Below, piece after piece: positions 47,291 to 59,613 of a stretch of DNA of 64,000 bases. The position numbers and the translations under genes were made by a program. The DNA is from Cryptomeria japonica (lineage: Eukaryota; Streptophyta; Pinopsida; Cupressales; Cupressaceae), in NCBI RefSeq assembly GCF_030272615.1, contig NC_081407.1:436948230-437012229 (forward strand), written 5' to 3'. Position 1 is the stretch's first letter. Every line of letters begins with the position of its first letter. The notes under the pieces are model-generated. The model was not told the DNA's origin. It saw only the letters and a list, made by a program, of their open reading frames with translations, and did not search any database.

Positions 47291-49670
47291 TACAACTTAC
47301 GCTAATACTATCAGTAAAGTAGAAGAAATAGAGATGAAGATGAGAGATGCAAAGCAATACCACAAGGAGTATAAGACACCACTAATCTTGAGGAACAAAA
47401 GCCCCCAATCCTAGGATCTTAACTCACTCAAACATATGCAACAGCACACAAAACAAAAAGGAACAAGACACACACAACAAAACAAAGCACAAAAAGACAC
47501 ACGACAAAAAAAACACAAGATGACAAACCAACTAGTCGAAGAGACCTTGATACTCAGATGTCTCAACAATTAATCAGGACACAAAGACCAATGCCATCAC
47601 ATAAACACAAGCGATCACATAGAAGATAAAAGATGACATCTTCCATGAACCATCAATAGAAAAACTATGGGTTCATGAGAGGAAGGAGAGAGATGACATG
47701 AATACACACTTTAGTGATCCATGAGAAGAAAGGAGAATACGAGAGAAACCATGGACATCTCGCCCCTAAAACTAGGTGATCCATGGAGAGAAGGACATTG
47801 AAATCTAGTCCCCAAAGTCTGTCTGGGTGATCCATGTAAGGGAGGAGATTGAGAACATTGTTAGTTCCACCGAACCTTAAGCGCATGTGTACAAGTGAGG
47901 TTTGAAACGCCTCATAGGAGTCTATGCCCAAGTACGCTACAACCTGTTATGGAATGTATAATACAAGTGTCAAGAAAGGCGTGATATCTCGCTCTAAGAG
48001 TTTGTACTCTAGTTATGAGAATAATCACCCTACATAGGAGAAAAGTGGTGTCATCTCACTCTAAGAGTTTGTGCTTAGGTTCCGAGAATGACCCACTGTA
48101 CAAGAAAAGAAGAAGTGAAGACATCTCGCTCTAAGAGTCTATGCTCTGGTTCTGAGAATGACCCACTGTACCAGGAAAAAGCAGCGTCATCTCTCTCTAA
48201 GAGTCTGTGCTCTGGTTCCAAGAATGACCTACTGTACAAGAGAAAAGTGATGACATCTTCCTCTAAGAGGCTTCCCTCTGGTTCCAAGAATGTCCCATTG
48301 TACAATACACAATAAAAGTATAGTACAAAGGAGCAGTGTGGGTGCCCCCCCTTAAGATGTCAACATAGGTTAATGTTGTTATCTTAAGGAAAGTAGAACA
48401 AGGATACCTACCTTCATCACAAAGAAGATATATGCAATGCAATAATGTCATAAATCCAAGCAAGAGAGTGAATACTCTTCAAGCAAGGATAGGATAGTTG
48501 AAAAGAGATACCTTGTTGTAAGTGTAAAGGTGATCCTTGGAGGAGAATAGATCTTTGTTCAAAAGACATCTTCCTCCAAGAGGAGTTGTCTTAGACAAAT
48601 ATAAGATCTTCTAGAACAAGAATGCAATCCTTTTTCCTACTCCTAGGTGAAAGAGATTCTTGATGAGGGATGACTCACTTTTAGCCCCCAGAGGGATGGG
48701 TGAATCTATCATAGATGTACATTACCAAGTGTGAAAGGGGTTGTAGTCAAGGATCTACACCTCTTGTATAAGGGAGAAATTTTGAGAAAACTACCAACAA
48801 TTTCGCACAAGGAATGACATCAAGTAATATAACTCACACCATCCACAAAATAGGGCAACATGGATCCCTAGATAAAGAGAGAGATCATTTCCCCCCAAGT
48901 GCAAGGACAATGAGAAGAATGTACACAATCTTCTAGAGATAGATTAACATAATCAAATGCACAATGTACTTTCATGAATGCATGCAAGAAAAAACATTAG
49001 TATATGTAAAATACACGTCTCAAGAAGTGGTAATCTTTGAAAGGAAGAAAAAATATCAGATATTCCCCAAGGGGGATTAAGCATATAGAAATGATAATCA
49101 TATATGAAAAATGCAGCCTCTAAAGGAAATAGTGATACATGAGATAGAGAGAAAGGGATAGGAGTGAAAATCCTTGCCCCCCAAGTAAGAAGGACAAGGG
49201 GAAAAGGGGTACACATTTTCCAATGGTATTTATTTTCAAGTGATATGCCTTCCTAATGGAACAAATTCTCTAAAGGAAGGAATATGCACTTCTCAAGAGA
49301 TCATTCCATGCAAGGAGGCATATCGTGCTTGAGAATAATCACAACCATAGAAGCGATACATTTTCCAAGAGAATGAAAGAAAGAGAAGAGGTGCATTACT
49401 TAATAAAGAAACTCCTCTCTAAGAAAAGTGGAAAACCAAAGAACAATTACCTGCTCACATAAGAATAACTCAATGCAAGAAAGGAGATCTAATAATGAAT
49501 AATGCACAAAGACAAAGACAAGTGTATAGAAAGAAGAAGGAAAATGGACTTCATGTTGCTGCCCCAAAGTATATAAAATTGAAACAATGCCACCACAAAT
49601 GAGAAAGAGCTCCCGTTAAATGGGCTAGTTATGTCATAGGGTGAAGAGCAACATGAAGGGAAAAGAAGTG
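47291..49670 (-). other. G2 noncoding 3' internal region
   Basis: Long purine-rich region without sustained ORFs. It contains the ~67-bp tandem repeats at 47982-48312 and repeated GTGATCCATG words at 47718-47840. No pol domain recognisable. Confidence 0.5.
47982..48312. repeat. Five ~67-bp tandem repeats in G2
   Basis: Units follow CATCTCGCTCTAAGAG...CTCTGGTTCC-AGAATGACCCA-TGTAC-A, starting near 47984, 48052, 48121, 48189 and 48255. A minus-strand ORF (48305-48075) crosses three units as a ~23-residue repeat (SFLEPEHRLLERD), but it has no other support as a gene. Confidence 0.8.
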
Positions 49671-50890
49671 CTAAGGCACTATGTTTTTACCAAGAAATAC
49701 AACTAGATCTATTGTGAGAGAGATTTGTGCAAGATCATATTGTAGTTGAACAAATTTCTTAAATGCATAACATTTTCCAAGAGAATGTGAATATGAATCA
49801 TGAAAAATGCAATATTCATTACCTTTCACTTGCTTAAGATTTTTGTTTTCATTTTGAGGAGGAAAGGAAATGTTCTTATCATATTTTGATCTCCAATAGA
49901 TTCTTCTAGCTAATCTTTCAAGATGGTAAATATCTTCTTTACATGAAAGAGATGGATTGTTAGAAGAAGAAGTTTCATTATCCACAATTCATTTTGCCAC
50001 TATCTATGCCATCTTGAATAGATTTTTGAAAATCAGGGCAATCATCAGCATTATGATCATGGGTTTGATGAAATGAACAAAAAGGACGTTTGGAAGAAGA
50101 AGCATTCTTACAGGCTCTTTTGATTTGTTGTCTTTGAAGATAATTTTTAAAGTTTTGGAGCCTAAGGAATTCATCCATAGAAAGAGGGGTACCATTTCCT
50201 AGGTCTCTTGTAGTAGTTTGTGTGGGAGGATTTATAAGGGCATGAATTCCATGCTCAAATTTCCCAATTCTTTGTCCTTTAAAACCTTGTTTTGTAATTA
50301 TATGAAAGCCACAACTATAAGAATATTGCAATTGACTAGATGGAGGAACAAGATCATGAATTTCTTTGAAATTTGATGTGTAAGGAGGAAGAAAAGGATT
50401 TGTAGATGAAGAAGGAGTATCATGTGAAATGACAATCTCTTTTCCTTTATCAAGTTTATCCTTTTTGGAAGATTGGGGAGGAACATCTTCATCATCTAAA
50501 AGCTTATTTTTAGTTATTCCTATGCGAGGGGAAAGGTCATGAATAAAATGCATGACATAATCCTCCCTACATATACTTTGATGTTGAAGATAGGTCTTAG
50601 GAGAATAAGGAGGATCTAAAGATGTAAGAATGTTGATGTTTTGATTTTGCCTCCCTTGCTCAAGGGTATGTGTATGAGAAGAAGATAAGTCCATAATACT
50701 TTCCAATTTTTGCTCTTTTTTAGAAAGATAATTGGTTAAAGCATTAGTTCTCATCTCATCCACACAAGATACCCTAGGAGAGGTACAAGGGTTAGGATCT
50801 CTAAGTTTAGGGTCTACAAAAGATTTAAAGTGATTAGAATATGAAATATATTCTATTAACAACATCACCATAATATAACAAAAATGATAC
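49671..50890 (-). pseudogene. G2 gag-like protein with two CX2HX4HX4C knuckles
   Basis: On the minus strand, from about 50890: a polar region (MRTNALTNYLSKKEQ), DYVMHFIHDLSPRIG, KKDKLDKGKEIV, then CSFHQTHDHNADDC, a stop at 49978, and after it RLARRIYWRSKYDK and CIFHDSYSHSLGKC. Both knuckles have identical C-x2-H-x4-H-x4-C spacing, the variant seen in gag of some plant Ty3 elements. The hydrophobic codons upstream of ~50890 look like read-through and not gag. Likely binds element RNA; no enzyme domain is attached. Confidence 0.6.
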
Positions 50891-51182
50891 ATGAAAGCTT
50901 TGAGATTAATTTGAAAAGAAAAGAATTTGGAAATCCTAACAACACAATATGACCAAGTGCTATGAATAAAGAGGAGCAACAGGAAATGAAAGAAACTCTT
51001 ATCCAACACATGATTGTAGTAAATATATGCAAAAAACAATGTAATCATATGCGAAAGAGCAAGTAAATCCAGTTTATTAATTGCCATTGAAAGTCTCTTA
51101 ATTAAAATCTGAATTTGTTGGAAAAGAAGATCTAAAATTAGGACCTTTTTATGAAAATTAATTTAAGATTTGAATTTGTGTT

Positions 51183-51199
51183 TGACCTTAGAGAGTGTT
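51183..51199. repeat. LINE B target-site duplication (3' side)
   Basis: TGACCTTAGAGAGTGTT, identical to 59071-59087. Confidence 0.88.
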
Positions 51200-52526
51200 T
51201 TGATCAAGTAAAAATAGGTTTTTGAAAGGAACCCGAACCTTATTACATATCAGGAGATAGAAAAAGCATTAAAGCAGAATAAAACCGTGCCTGATCACCT
51301 AAACAAAAAACAGTTCCCAACCAAAACAAAAAGGGAACTCAAAACACATAGAGCCGCTCAAAGACAACAAAAGGATAGCAAAAGGACAACACAAAGACAA
51401 AGATAGAGACCGAGACAACTGAATATTTTTCATAATATCTTCTGCATGAACCGTCATCTGCTTCATGTTGTCCGCAGAGTTCTTCAATTCATCCAGCTCT
51501 CGTCCCTTGATATCACCCTCATTCCTGGTGTTGGCCCTAGTTCTCTTCTCATGACCTTTTTTCTCCATCTGGTCCTTGTCGCCCTCCTTCTCTTTAATGT
51601 TATCAAATCTATTAATGAAAATATTCATATTATCCATAGAGGCCTTAAGAATCTAGAAATTTTGTTCAACAATCCTCTTCACAGTTAATTCCATCTTGTC
51701 GGCTCTATTAACTAGGTTGTTCATGGTAGTTTCCAACCCGTTCGCCTCTCTATTCCCTTCCATTTCCTTAACCTTCTTTTCTATTTCAATAATTTTACTG
51801 ACCATGGCCTCAATAGCTTCAACATTGTTGATAGCAACCACTAATTCTTTAACATTTTTAGAAAGAGGCTTCTCGCCTATCGTAGCTTTTTTGATAACAT
51901 TAATATCATTCTTCAGGTTGTTGATATCTTTCACAATTTTGTTGCTAGTATCACAAAATCCCTTAATACTATCATTATCCCCATGACAGTCACTAAGATT
52001 TCCCCTTTTATTCTCTTGGCCCTCATTCTGCAATCCTTGAGTACTCATGTCCTCACCACGACCCACATTCAGAATCTCATCCTGCCATTTTTTTCCTCCT
52101 CTGCATCCTCATCAGAAGCTATCAATATTTGTTTTTTTACCTTGTTATCTCCCCTACTGGTATTCTTGTTCCTCTGGGTTTGTTTTCCCATTCCCTTACC
52201 TTTCTTGCTTTTGATGAATTTCTCCTCAAAGGACTCATCCTCGGAGTCCGAGAGATCAGAATCAACAACCATCCTCTTTCTTTTCCCCTTATTCCTCCCC
52301 TTTTTGCCGAGATCCTCTGACTCACCTTTAGTTTCAGAGTCAAAGTTCAAACCACTATATTCGCTTTCCGTGTCATCATCCTTGGTATTTTTACCTCTAA
52401 TTGGTTTCTCAATGGATTTCCCTTTCAACAATTTGTAAATTAAAACCATAAGACCCTGATGAAGAGCATGGTCCCCCTGAGGGTCTTTCTACATTTCTTT
52501 AATGGTGTGATCCATGGAATAAGCTA

Positions 52527-52531
52527 AATAA
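52527..52531. repeat. Copia target-site duplication (AATAA)
   Basis: Pairs with AATAA at 58527-58531. Confidence 0.9.
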
Positions 52532-53415
52532 TGTAAGGAAGTTAAGTAGCGGAAACAACTTCCTACGCTAACCTTGAGAGGAGGGTAATGCAAAACTTTT
52601 TCAGATCATTACAACAGTTATAGAAAATAGAAATAGGTATAATAACATTCATACCACAACACAATGATTTACGTGGGGAAAACCCTTTCGGGAGAAAAAC
52701 CCCACCCTCCAAAAGCAGCTCAATATTTTATTCAGTAATCAAAACAGATTACAACATACTTGCAGAGCAAGCTCTTCGCAGGAGTACCACTAATCAGAGA
52801 TTCAGAGGCAACTCAATAGCCATAGGACTCTTACACACAACCTCTATCTCTCACACCTCATAAATAGGAGATACAATACAAGAAACCGTCAAACGGTATT
52901 ACAAAACCATGGGCTAAAACCACCCAATAAGGTGTAGCCGACCTTATCTCCCTTCTATGACATGTTAAAGCACACATCAACACGTGTCGCTCCCTTTTAC
53001 AGCTCATTTATGTATCTGATACAAATTATTTTTCCTATTTCAGGAGTACAAACTTCCGGAGGCCATAACTTGAGAACCGGGTGTCCGATTGACGAACCGT
53101 TTGAAGCGTCGGAAAGCTCGCGAAGTGCTCTATCACCTCGTAACCCTCTACGCCGGTTAAGGCCACTTTTCAGGGCATTTCGGAGCCTCTAAAGCCTCCA
53201 AAATTAAGTTTAAATATTTTATCACACCCCTCCAAGATGAAAACTTTAATATCTTCAAAACTAGCTGTGACCTTGCGACACAACTTTACCGAAATGCTTA
53301 TCTAGCCAACCAGAAGCTTAAGGGAGAGTTTCGCACCATTTTGTGCTCAAAAGAAAACTTACTATAAATAGTAACCTCGCATAAATGCAAGGTTGAGACA
53401 CCATTTTTCCCAACA
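52532..53415 (-). repeat. Copia 3' LTR (884 bp)
   Basis: Equal in length to the 5' LTR; ends TG/CA. The minus strand starts TGTTGGGAAAAATGG. Confidence 0.95.
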
Positions 53416-53430
53416 AATCTCCCACTTGTC
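53416..53430 (-). promoter_or_regulatory. Copia polypurine tract
   Basis: The minus strand reads GACAAGTGGGAGATT directly before the 3' LTR. Confidence 0.8.
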
Positions 53431-53471
53431 GAACACCTTGCAAGAGCAGAAGGGAATGTCAACACAATGAA

Positions 53472-56400
53472 TCAATTGCTAGGGGCCATAAGGCCCATAG
53501 ACTCTGAACACCATCTGAACTTCTCTGTGCTCACAGCCTTAGTTAAAGCATCTGCAACATTCATCAAAGTTTCCACCTTAACCAGCTTCACCCTACCATC
53601 TTCGACCATATCTCTAACAAAATGATACTGAACATCAATATGTTTGGTCCGGGCATGAAATGTCGGGTTCTTAGCTAGGCTAATTGCACTCTGACTGTCA
53701 CAGTAAACTGTCACTGTACCTTGTTTTATTCCAATATCCGAACATAGTCTCTTAAGCCAAATGGCCTCTTTACAAGCATGAGTAGCTGCCATATACTCTG
53801 CTTCAGTAGTGGATAAAGCAACCACAGCCTGTCGCTTACTCATCCAAATAATTGCACCACCAAACAAAGTAAACACATAAGCACTGGTGGATCTTCTGCT
53901 ATCAATATCACCTGCCCAATCTGAATCCACATAACCATGGATATCAAGGGAAGTCATGTCTCCAACTGAATTACCATGATAACACAAAGAATACTCTGAA
54001 GTACCCTTCAAATATCTGAAGACTCTTTTGACTGCATCCCAATGAACTCTACCAGGATTAGACATATATCTAGAAAGTACTCCCACTACTTGGGCAATGT
54101 CTGGTCTAGTACAGACTATAGCATACATCAAGCTTCCAATCGCACTCTGGTAAGGCACTCTGCTCATGTTTTCCATCTCCAATGGGGATGTAGGACAATC
54201 TGAAATAGATAGTTTCGTTCCAACTGTAAAAGGAACACTCAATGGTCTACAATTCTGCATGTTGAACCTCTGTAACACTGAATTCACATACTTACTCTGA
54301 CCTAGCTATAGCTTTCTGTTCACCCTATCTCTTCTAATTTCCATCCCAAGAAAGTGCTTTGCTGCACCAAGATCTTTCATTTCAAATTTAGCAGCGAGCT
54401 GAGACTTCAGTTCTGAAATCATACCTTTCCCTTTACCAATGAATAACATATCATCAACATACAATGCAATGAATAAGAAATGATCACCATCAGATTTATA
54501 ATAAACACAGTGATCTGATTTAGAACGTTCAAATCCCAAACTCAACACATATGTATCAAATTTCTAGTACCACATCCTAGGACTTTGTTTGAGGCCATAC
54601 AAAGATTTCTTCAATTTACAAACCAAATTACTTTTGCCTTTCACCACATAGTGCTCCGGCTGTGTCATATAAATATCTTCCTCCAAATCACCATGAAGGA
54701 AAGCAATTTTCACATCCATTTGCTCAACCTCTAAATCATAAGCAGTAGCAATAGAAAGCAAAAATCTAATGGACGTCATTTTTGCAACAGGAGAAAATAT
54801 CTCACCGTAATCAACACCCTCAACCTGAGAGTAGCCTTTTGCAACCAACCTTGCTTTATACTTCTCAATGCTTCCATCTGAACCAATCTTTTTCTTGAAC
54901 ACCCATTTACAACCAACAGGTTTTCGTCCTTCAGGCAATGGTACAAGATCCCATGTATCATTCTTTTTCAAAGCTGCCATTTCTTCCTCCATAGCAATCT
55001 TCCAGGATTCTGCATCATTCATACCTAATGCCTCTTCTACAGATTTCGGTTCATCCACACTAGTATTCAGAGCAAAAATACATCTCCAATCATTAGGTGA
55101 ATACCTTTCAGGTGGTTGTCTATGTCTTGTAGACCTTTGAACAAGCTGAGTTGGAGGTTCTTCCTCCTCTTCTGAAGATTCAGAGCTAGACGAGCTCTCC
55201 TCAAATTCTTGCCTATCTAGGGGTCTCGATTCAACTCTTTCAGGTGTAGAAGGAAGTTGAATCACATCTTCTTTTTTAGTCTGTTCTGGCTGCAATGTAA
55301 CAGAAGGAGACTTAATTTCTCTAAAAATAACACTTCTACTGTGAATTACCTTTTGTGCAACAGGGTCCCAAAGCTTGTATCCTTTCACACCATAACTATA
55401 CCCGATGAAGATACATTTCACAGCCTTGTTTTCCAACTTTGTTCGCTTCTCTTTTGGCACATGTGCATATGCCTCGCAACCAAAAACTCTAAGATGTCTC
55501 AATGAAGGCTTGTGACCTGACCATGCTTCCATAGGCGTTTTATCAACAAGAGCTGATGTAAGAGACCTGTTAATCAGGTAGCAAGCAGTGGCAACAGCTT
55601 CAGCCCAAAACTTTTGTTCGAGACCAGCACCACTCAACATACTCCTAGCCTTCTCCATCAGTGTCCTATTCATTCTTTCTGCAACTCCATTTTGCTGTGG
55701 AGAATACGGAGTTGTCTTCTGCTTGTTAATTCCACAGTCTTTACAGAATCTATCAAAATCATTAGAGCAAAACTCACCGCCATTATCAGTTCTCAAACAT
55801 TTTATTTTCTTTCCAGTCTGCAACTCAACCATTGCTTTAAATTCTTTAAAATGACTAAAAACTTCAGATTTACTCTTTAGAAAATAAACCCATGTCCTTC
55901 TACTAAAATCATCAATAAATGAAACATAATATGTGGATTTTCCAATCGAAGAGACATCTACTAGACCAAACACATCAGAATGGATAAGATCCAAAACACC
56001 ACAAGTTTTATGAGAACTCGAGTAAAACTGAACGCGGTTTTGTTTTTCATAAATGCAATGCTCACAGAAATCAAAGTCAAGGTTATAGTCATTCAAACCT
56101 TCAACAAGGTTTTTATTTTTCAAGGTCCTTAGACCCTTTTCTCCAATGTGGCCAAGTCTCTGGTGCCATAACATAGTCTTCTCTGCAGGTAACTTTGCTT
56201 CAGACGAAAGAGCACCCTTAGGTACCCAAAAACCATTTCCATCTGCTGAAGGTGAAACCTTCAAATCTTCCAGTGAAGTATCCGCAGATTTGCTTTTTAC
56301 AGAAGTGCTATTACATTCAACAGTGTATGCTTCAAGCTTATACAAAGTGCCAAACCTGACACCTCTAGCAACTACCATAGCACCCTTAATCATCTTACAT

Positions 56401-57518
56401 CCTGCTTCAGAAAAGACTACCTGCACACCCGCATCTATCAGTTTGCTCACAGATAACAGGTTTCGTTTTAATCCAGGGATATGCAGCACACCATTAATCC
56501 TTTTTATTCTACCATCAGAAAACCTGATTCTAACTTTACCTCGACCAACAATTTCTAGATGTGAATCATCACCCAAGTACACCTTACCTCCATTAAATCC
56601 TTCATATTCAGAAAACCAATCTCTATTGGAAGTCATATGAAAAGATGCACCTGAGTCAATTAGCCAGGCATCATTACCTGCATGAGTCGCCAAAGCCGCA
56701 ATAAATGCATCGCCATCTTCCTTGTCGGACTCAGAATCAGAATCAAACTTTTTCTTTTTCTTCTTCTTCTTTTCTTCTTTGCAATCCTTACGGATGTGAC
56801 CCGGTTTACCGCAGTTCCAGCAAATGACTTTGGACTTTCCAGGAGATTTCGATCTCCCTTTGGATTTGGACTTGTCGCGCTTCTCATTCTTCTTGCCTCT
56901 CTCCTTAGGTCTTCCACGAACGGTTAGGGCTTCCTTTGAACTAATGGATACCTTCCTTCGCATCTCTTCACCGAGTAGGGCACCCACCACGTCTTCAGAT
57001 TTCAAAACAACAGAAGTACTACCGATAGCCATAACAAGAGAATCCCACAAATCAGGCAAAGAACAAAGCAAGATCTGACATTTCTCCTCCTCATCCATCT
57101 TAACACCGACGGATACTAATTGAGCCACCAACATATTGAATGCTTCTAGGTGGTCTGCAATTCGTCCACCTTCTTCCATCTTCAAGGAATACAATTTCTT
57201 TCTTAAGAAAATTTGATTTAATAAAGATTTCACTTGATACATCTCATCAAGCTTAGTCCATAGCTTCTTTGCAGAGTTTTCTTCATGGACATTGATTAGA
57301 ACAGAGTCTGCCAGGCACAGTCTGATTAGACCCTTGGCTTTTCGGTCCATAACATCATATTGAGCTGCCCCAGTAGGATCTGAGGGCCTTTGGACACTTG
57401 CATCAACAGCATCCCAAAGATCTCGATCTATTAGCAGATCTTCCATCTTCAGCTTCCACATCTCAAAATTACTTCCGTTAAATTTCTCCACCTCTATTCT
57501 CCCTGACAAACTCGCCAT
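53472..57518 (-). pseudogene. Copia gag-pol polyprotein with two nonsense codons
   Basis: ATG at 57518; 1349 codons in one frame, interrupted by TAG at 54564-54566 and 54303-54305. Domains by residue: gag (1-200), CCHC knuckle CWNCGKPGHIRKDC (233-246) followed by a Lys run, protease DSGA (288-291), integrase HHCC around 452-488, integrase D515, D578 and E614 with D35E spacing, and RT from about 860 (GCKWVFKKK, QMDVKIAFLHG). Beyond the first TAG is ALYVDDMLF (the YVDD box), and beyond the second is RNase H (GYVDSDWAGD, STTEAEYMA, DSQSA). Domain order PR-INT-RT-RH defines Ty1/copia. All catalytic residues checked are present; only the two stops disable it. Confidence 0.95.
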
Positions 57519-57628
57519 CTGAATATTCCTGCAACAAGATCAAAAAGTGTCTTCTGCACAAGCTCCCACTCAAATCTGGATTAGTTCAAAAAACCCAACT
57601 GCCCAAAATTGAAACCAAAGGTGATCAG

Positions 57629-57640
57629 GTTCTGATACCA
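57629..57640 (-). promoter_or_regulatory. Copia primer-binding site
   Basis: The minus strand reads TGGTATCAGAAC, which matches the 3' end of plant initiator Met tRNA (TGGTATCAGAGC in the canonical PBS) with one difference. Confidence 0.85.
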
Positions 57641-57642
57641 CT

Positions 57643-58526
57643 TGTAAGGAAGTTAAGTAGCAGAAACAACTTCCTACGCTAATCTTGAGAGGAGGGTAAT
57701 GCAAAACTTTTTCAGATCATTACAATAGTTATAGAAAATAGAAATAGGTATAATAACATTCATACCACAACACAATGATTTACGTGGGGAAAACCCTTTC
57801 GGGAGAAAAACCCCACCCTCCAAAAGCAGCTCAATATTTTATTCAGTAATCAAAACAGATTACAACATACTTGCAGAGCAAGCTCTTCGCAGGAGTGACA
57901 CTAATCAGAGATTCAGAGGCAACTCAATAGCCATAGGACTCTTACACACAACCTCTATCTCTCACACCTCATAAATAGGAGATACAATACAAGAAACCGT
58001 CAAACGGTATTACAAAACCATGGGCTAAAACCACCCAATAAGGTGTAGCCGACCTTATCTCCCTTCTATGACATGTTAAAGCACACATCAACACGTGTCG
58101 CTCCCTTTTACAGCTCATTTATGTATCCGATACAAATTATTTTTCCTATTTCAGGAGTACAAACTTCCGGAGGCCATAACTTGAGAACCGGGTGTCCGAT
58201 TGACGAACTGTTTGAAGCGTCGGAAAGCTCGCGAAGTGCTCTATCACCTTGTAACCCTCTGTGCCGGTTACGACCACTTTTCAGGGCATTTCGGAGCCTC
58301 TAAAGCCTCCAAAATTAAGTTTAAATATTTTATCGCACCCCTCCAAGACGAAAACTTTAATATCTTCAAAACTAGTTGTGACCTTGCGACGCAACTTTAC
58401 CGGAATGCTTATCTAGCCAACCAGAAGCTTCAGGGAGAGTTTCGCACCATTTTGTGCTCAAAAGAAAACTTACTATAAATAGTAACCTCGCATAAATGCA
58501 AGGTTGAGACACCATTTTTCCCAACA
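57643..58526 (-). repeat. Copia 5' LTR (884 bp)
   Basis: About 98% identical to 52532-53415; followed on the minus strand by the PBS after two bases. Confidence 0.95.
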
Positions 58527-58531
58527 AATAA
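58527..58531. repeat. Copia target-site duplication (AATAA)
   Basis: Pairs with 52527-52531. Confidence 0.9.
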
Positions 58532-59070
58532 TAGGACAGGCTTACCTTTTCACCATGGTGGAAGTGGTTGAGCAGCACGAAATGGTGCCTGTAAGCCCTC
58601 GTGAATCTTCCATCCAGAGTAATGTAGGTTATGGTAGCAAACAACACGATCCTCCATGGCCTACAGATACGCTTGGGGGAGTGGTAGGAGTTATCCACCT
58701 TCACCATTTTCTTCTTTTCACCATCTGTGATAGGAAATCTTTCACCATCCCTGTAGCTTCTGCAATGATATCTTCATCCACCATCATCATCTGGGTGCCC
58801 ACCAGAACTTTGCCATTCTTCTAATTCTTTATGAAATGCTTGGTAACTATTGGGTATATACCGTAGAGCCTCTCCATGAAAACACTTAAGCCCCCCTCTT
58901 GTAGAATCTCCCAAACCTCTTTGTTCTTCTTCCAATTCGAACATGAAGTTGGTTCAAACCTCTTTTTGTTCCCTCCCATTTTTCCCTCAAATTCACTGGA
59001 ATTCCTAATCTCGGCTTTGATATTTCCTCTCTGGTTTCTATTATTGCTCTGAAAAACAACCCAAAATCCA

Positions 59071-59087
59071 TGACCTTAGAGAGTGTT
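59071..59087. repeat. LINE B target-site duplication (5' side)
   Basis: TGACCTTAGAGAGTGTT, identical to 51183-51199. Confidence 0.88.
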
Positions 59088-59613
59088 AGAATTGATAAAG
59101 TACGCCAATTTTCTAGATTTGAACAAAAAAATATAGTCAATTCCATCTCCCAAAATTTCAAGAAAAAAGTTGAGGACTGTGGCGAAAGTGCACACGGTCT
59201 GACCAATTTTTTTTTAAATTTTCAAAATTATAGGTATTATGATATTATTGTGGAATCCCAAAAAACAACTAATTTGGAGATGTCTAGATCGGTCAAATTT
59301 GCAATCAAAGGTTAAAAATAGAAGAATCTTAAAAATTAGGATTTGATTATTTAACCACTGAATTTTCAAAATAAAGAGACAATTTTGAATTGCAATTTTG
59401 AAATAGAAATCAGATCTGAAACAAGTAATTAAAATTTTACACTTCACAAGCTTAATTTTCTCAAAATGAAAAAATAGGGTTTTTATGCCATTAAGCTCTA
59501 AAATTTGCAAATAGATTAAACTTGGAAATGAAAATTTGAAATTCAAATTGCAATTAATCAGATCTAATAATGAGAAATCAGAATTAATGTGTAAGACGTC
59601 AGGTTCGCCAAAA
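59088..59613 (-). other. G2 5' leader with PBS-like start
   Basis: Below the 5' LTR the minus strand reads TTTTGGCGAACCTGACG at 59613-59597, equivalent to the PBS region of G1. The rest is AT-rich leader without a convincing ORF. The G1 leader (41503-42129) is similarly AT-rich. Confidence 0.5.

Larger units (their letters stand above)
52532..58526 (-). mobile_element. Ty1/copia retrotransposon, complete structure
   Basis: 5995 bp with two 884-bp LTRs, each TGTAAGG...CCCAACA on the plus strand, and a perfect AATAA duplication (52527-52531, 58527-58531). By hand count the LTRs differ at about 18 of 884 sites, with no indels. It has an initiator-Met-type PBS, a polypurine tract and a single gag-pol frame with two in-frame TAG codons. 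Inserted into LINE B. Confidence 0.95.
51299..58979 (-). pseudogene. LINE B third ORF (interrupted by the copia element)
   Basis: Starts MGGNKKRFEPTSC at 58979, aligning with MGGARKRIEPPSC in LINE A; EGGLSVFMERLYG, a YITLDG-type segment and HHFVLLNHFHHG follow. The copia element cuts it at 58531/52527 and the frame continues beyond (...KDPQGDHALHQGL, then a Lys/Ser/Asp/Glu-rich region with SDLSDSEDESFEEKF, then helical segments to about 51299). Stops and frame changes are present. No catalytic motif. Confidence 0.6.
51200..59070 (-). mobile_element. LINE B, 5'-truncated, inserted in G2 and split by copia
   Basis: A 17-bp duplication TGACCTTAGAGAGTGTT lies at 51183-51199 and 59071-59087. Its 3' end (minus strand ...CAAAAACCTATTTTTACTTG) matches the 3' end of LINE A. 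Net length is about 1.87 kb once the copia element and its duplication are removed. Only the third ORF and 3' tail are present, as expected of 5' truncation during target-primed reverse transcription. Confidence 0.85.

Noticed and set aside
48075-48305. Repeat-protein gene (23-residue SFLEPEHRLLERD units)
   Set aside because: It only mirrors the 67-69-bp DNA repeat, holds three units in frame and has no start context or neighbours supporting a gene.
49978-51087. Full 369-codon ORF taken as one protein
   Set aside because: The first ~65 codons are hydrophobic and AT-driven with no gag character; I keep only the part from about 50890 onward.
51696-52438. Plus-strand Leu/Ser/Phe-rich ORFs
   Set aside because: Antisense shadows of the charged third ORF of LINE B.
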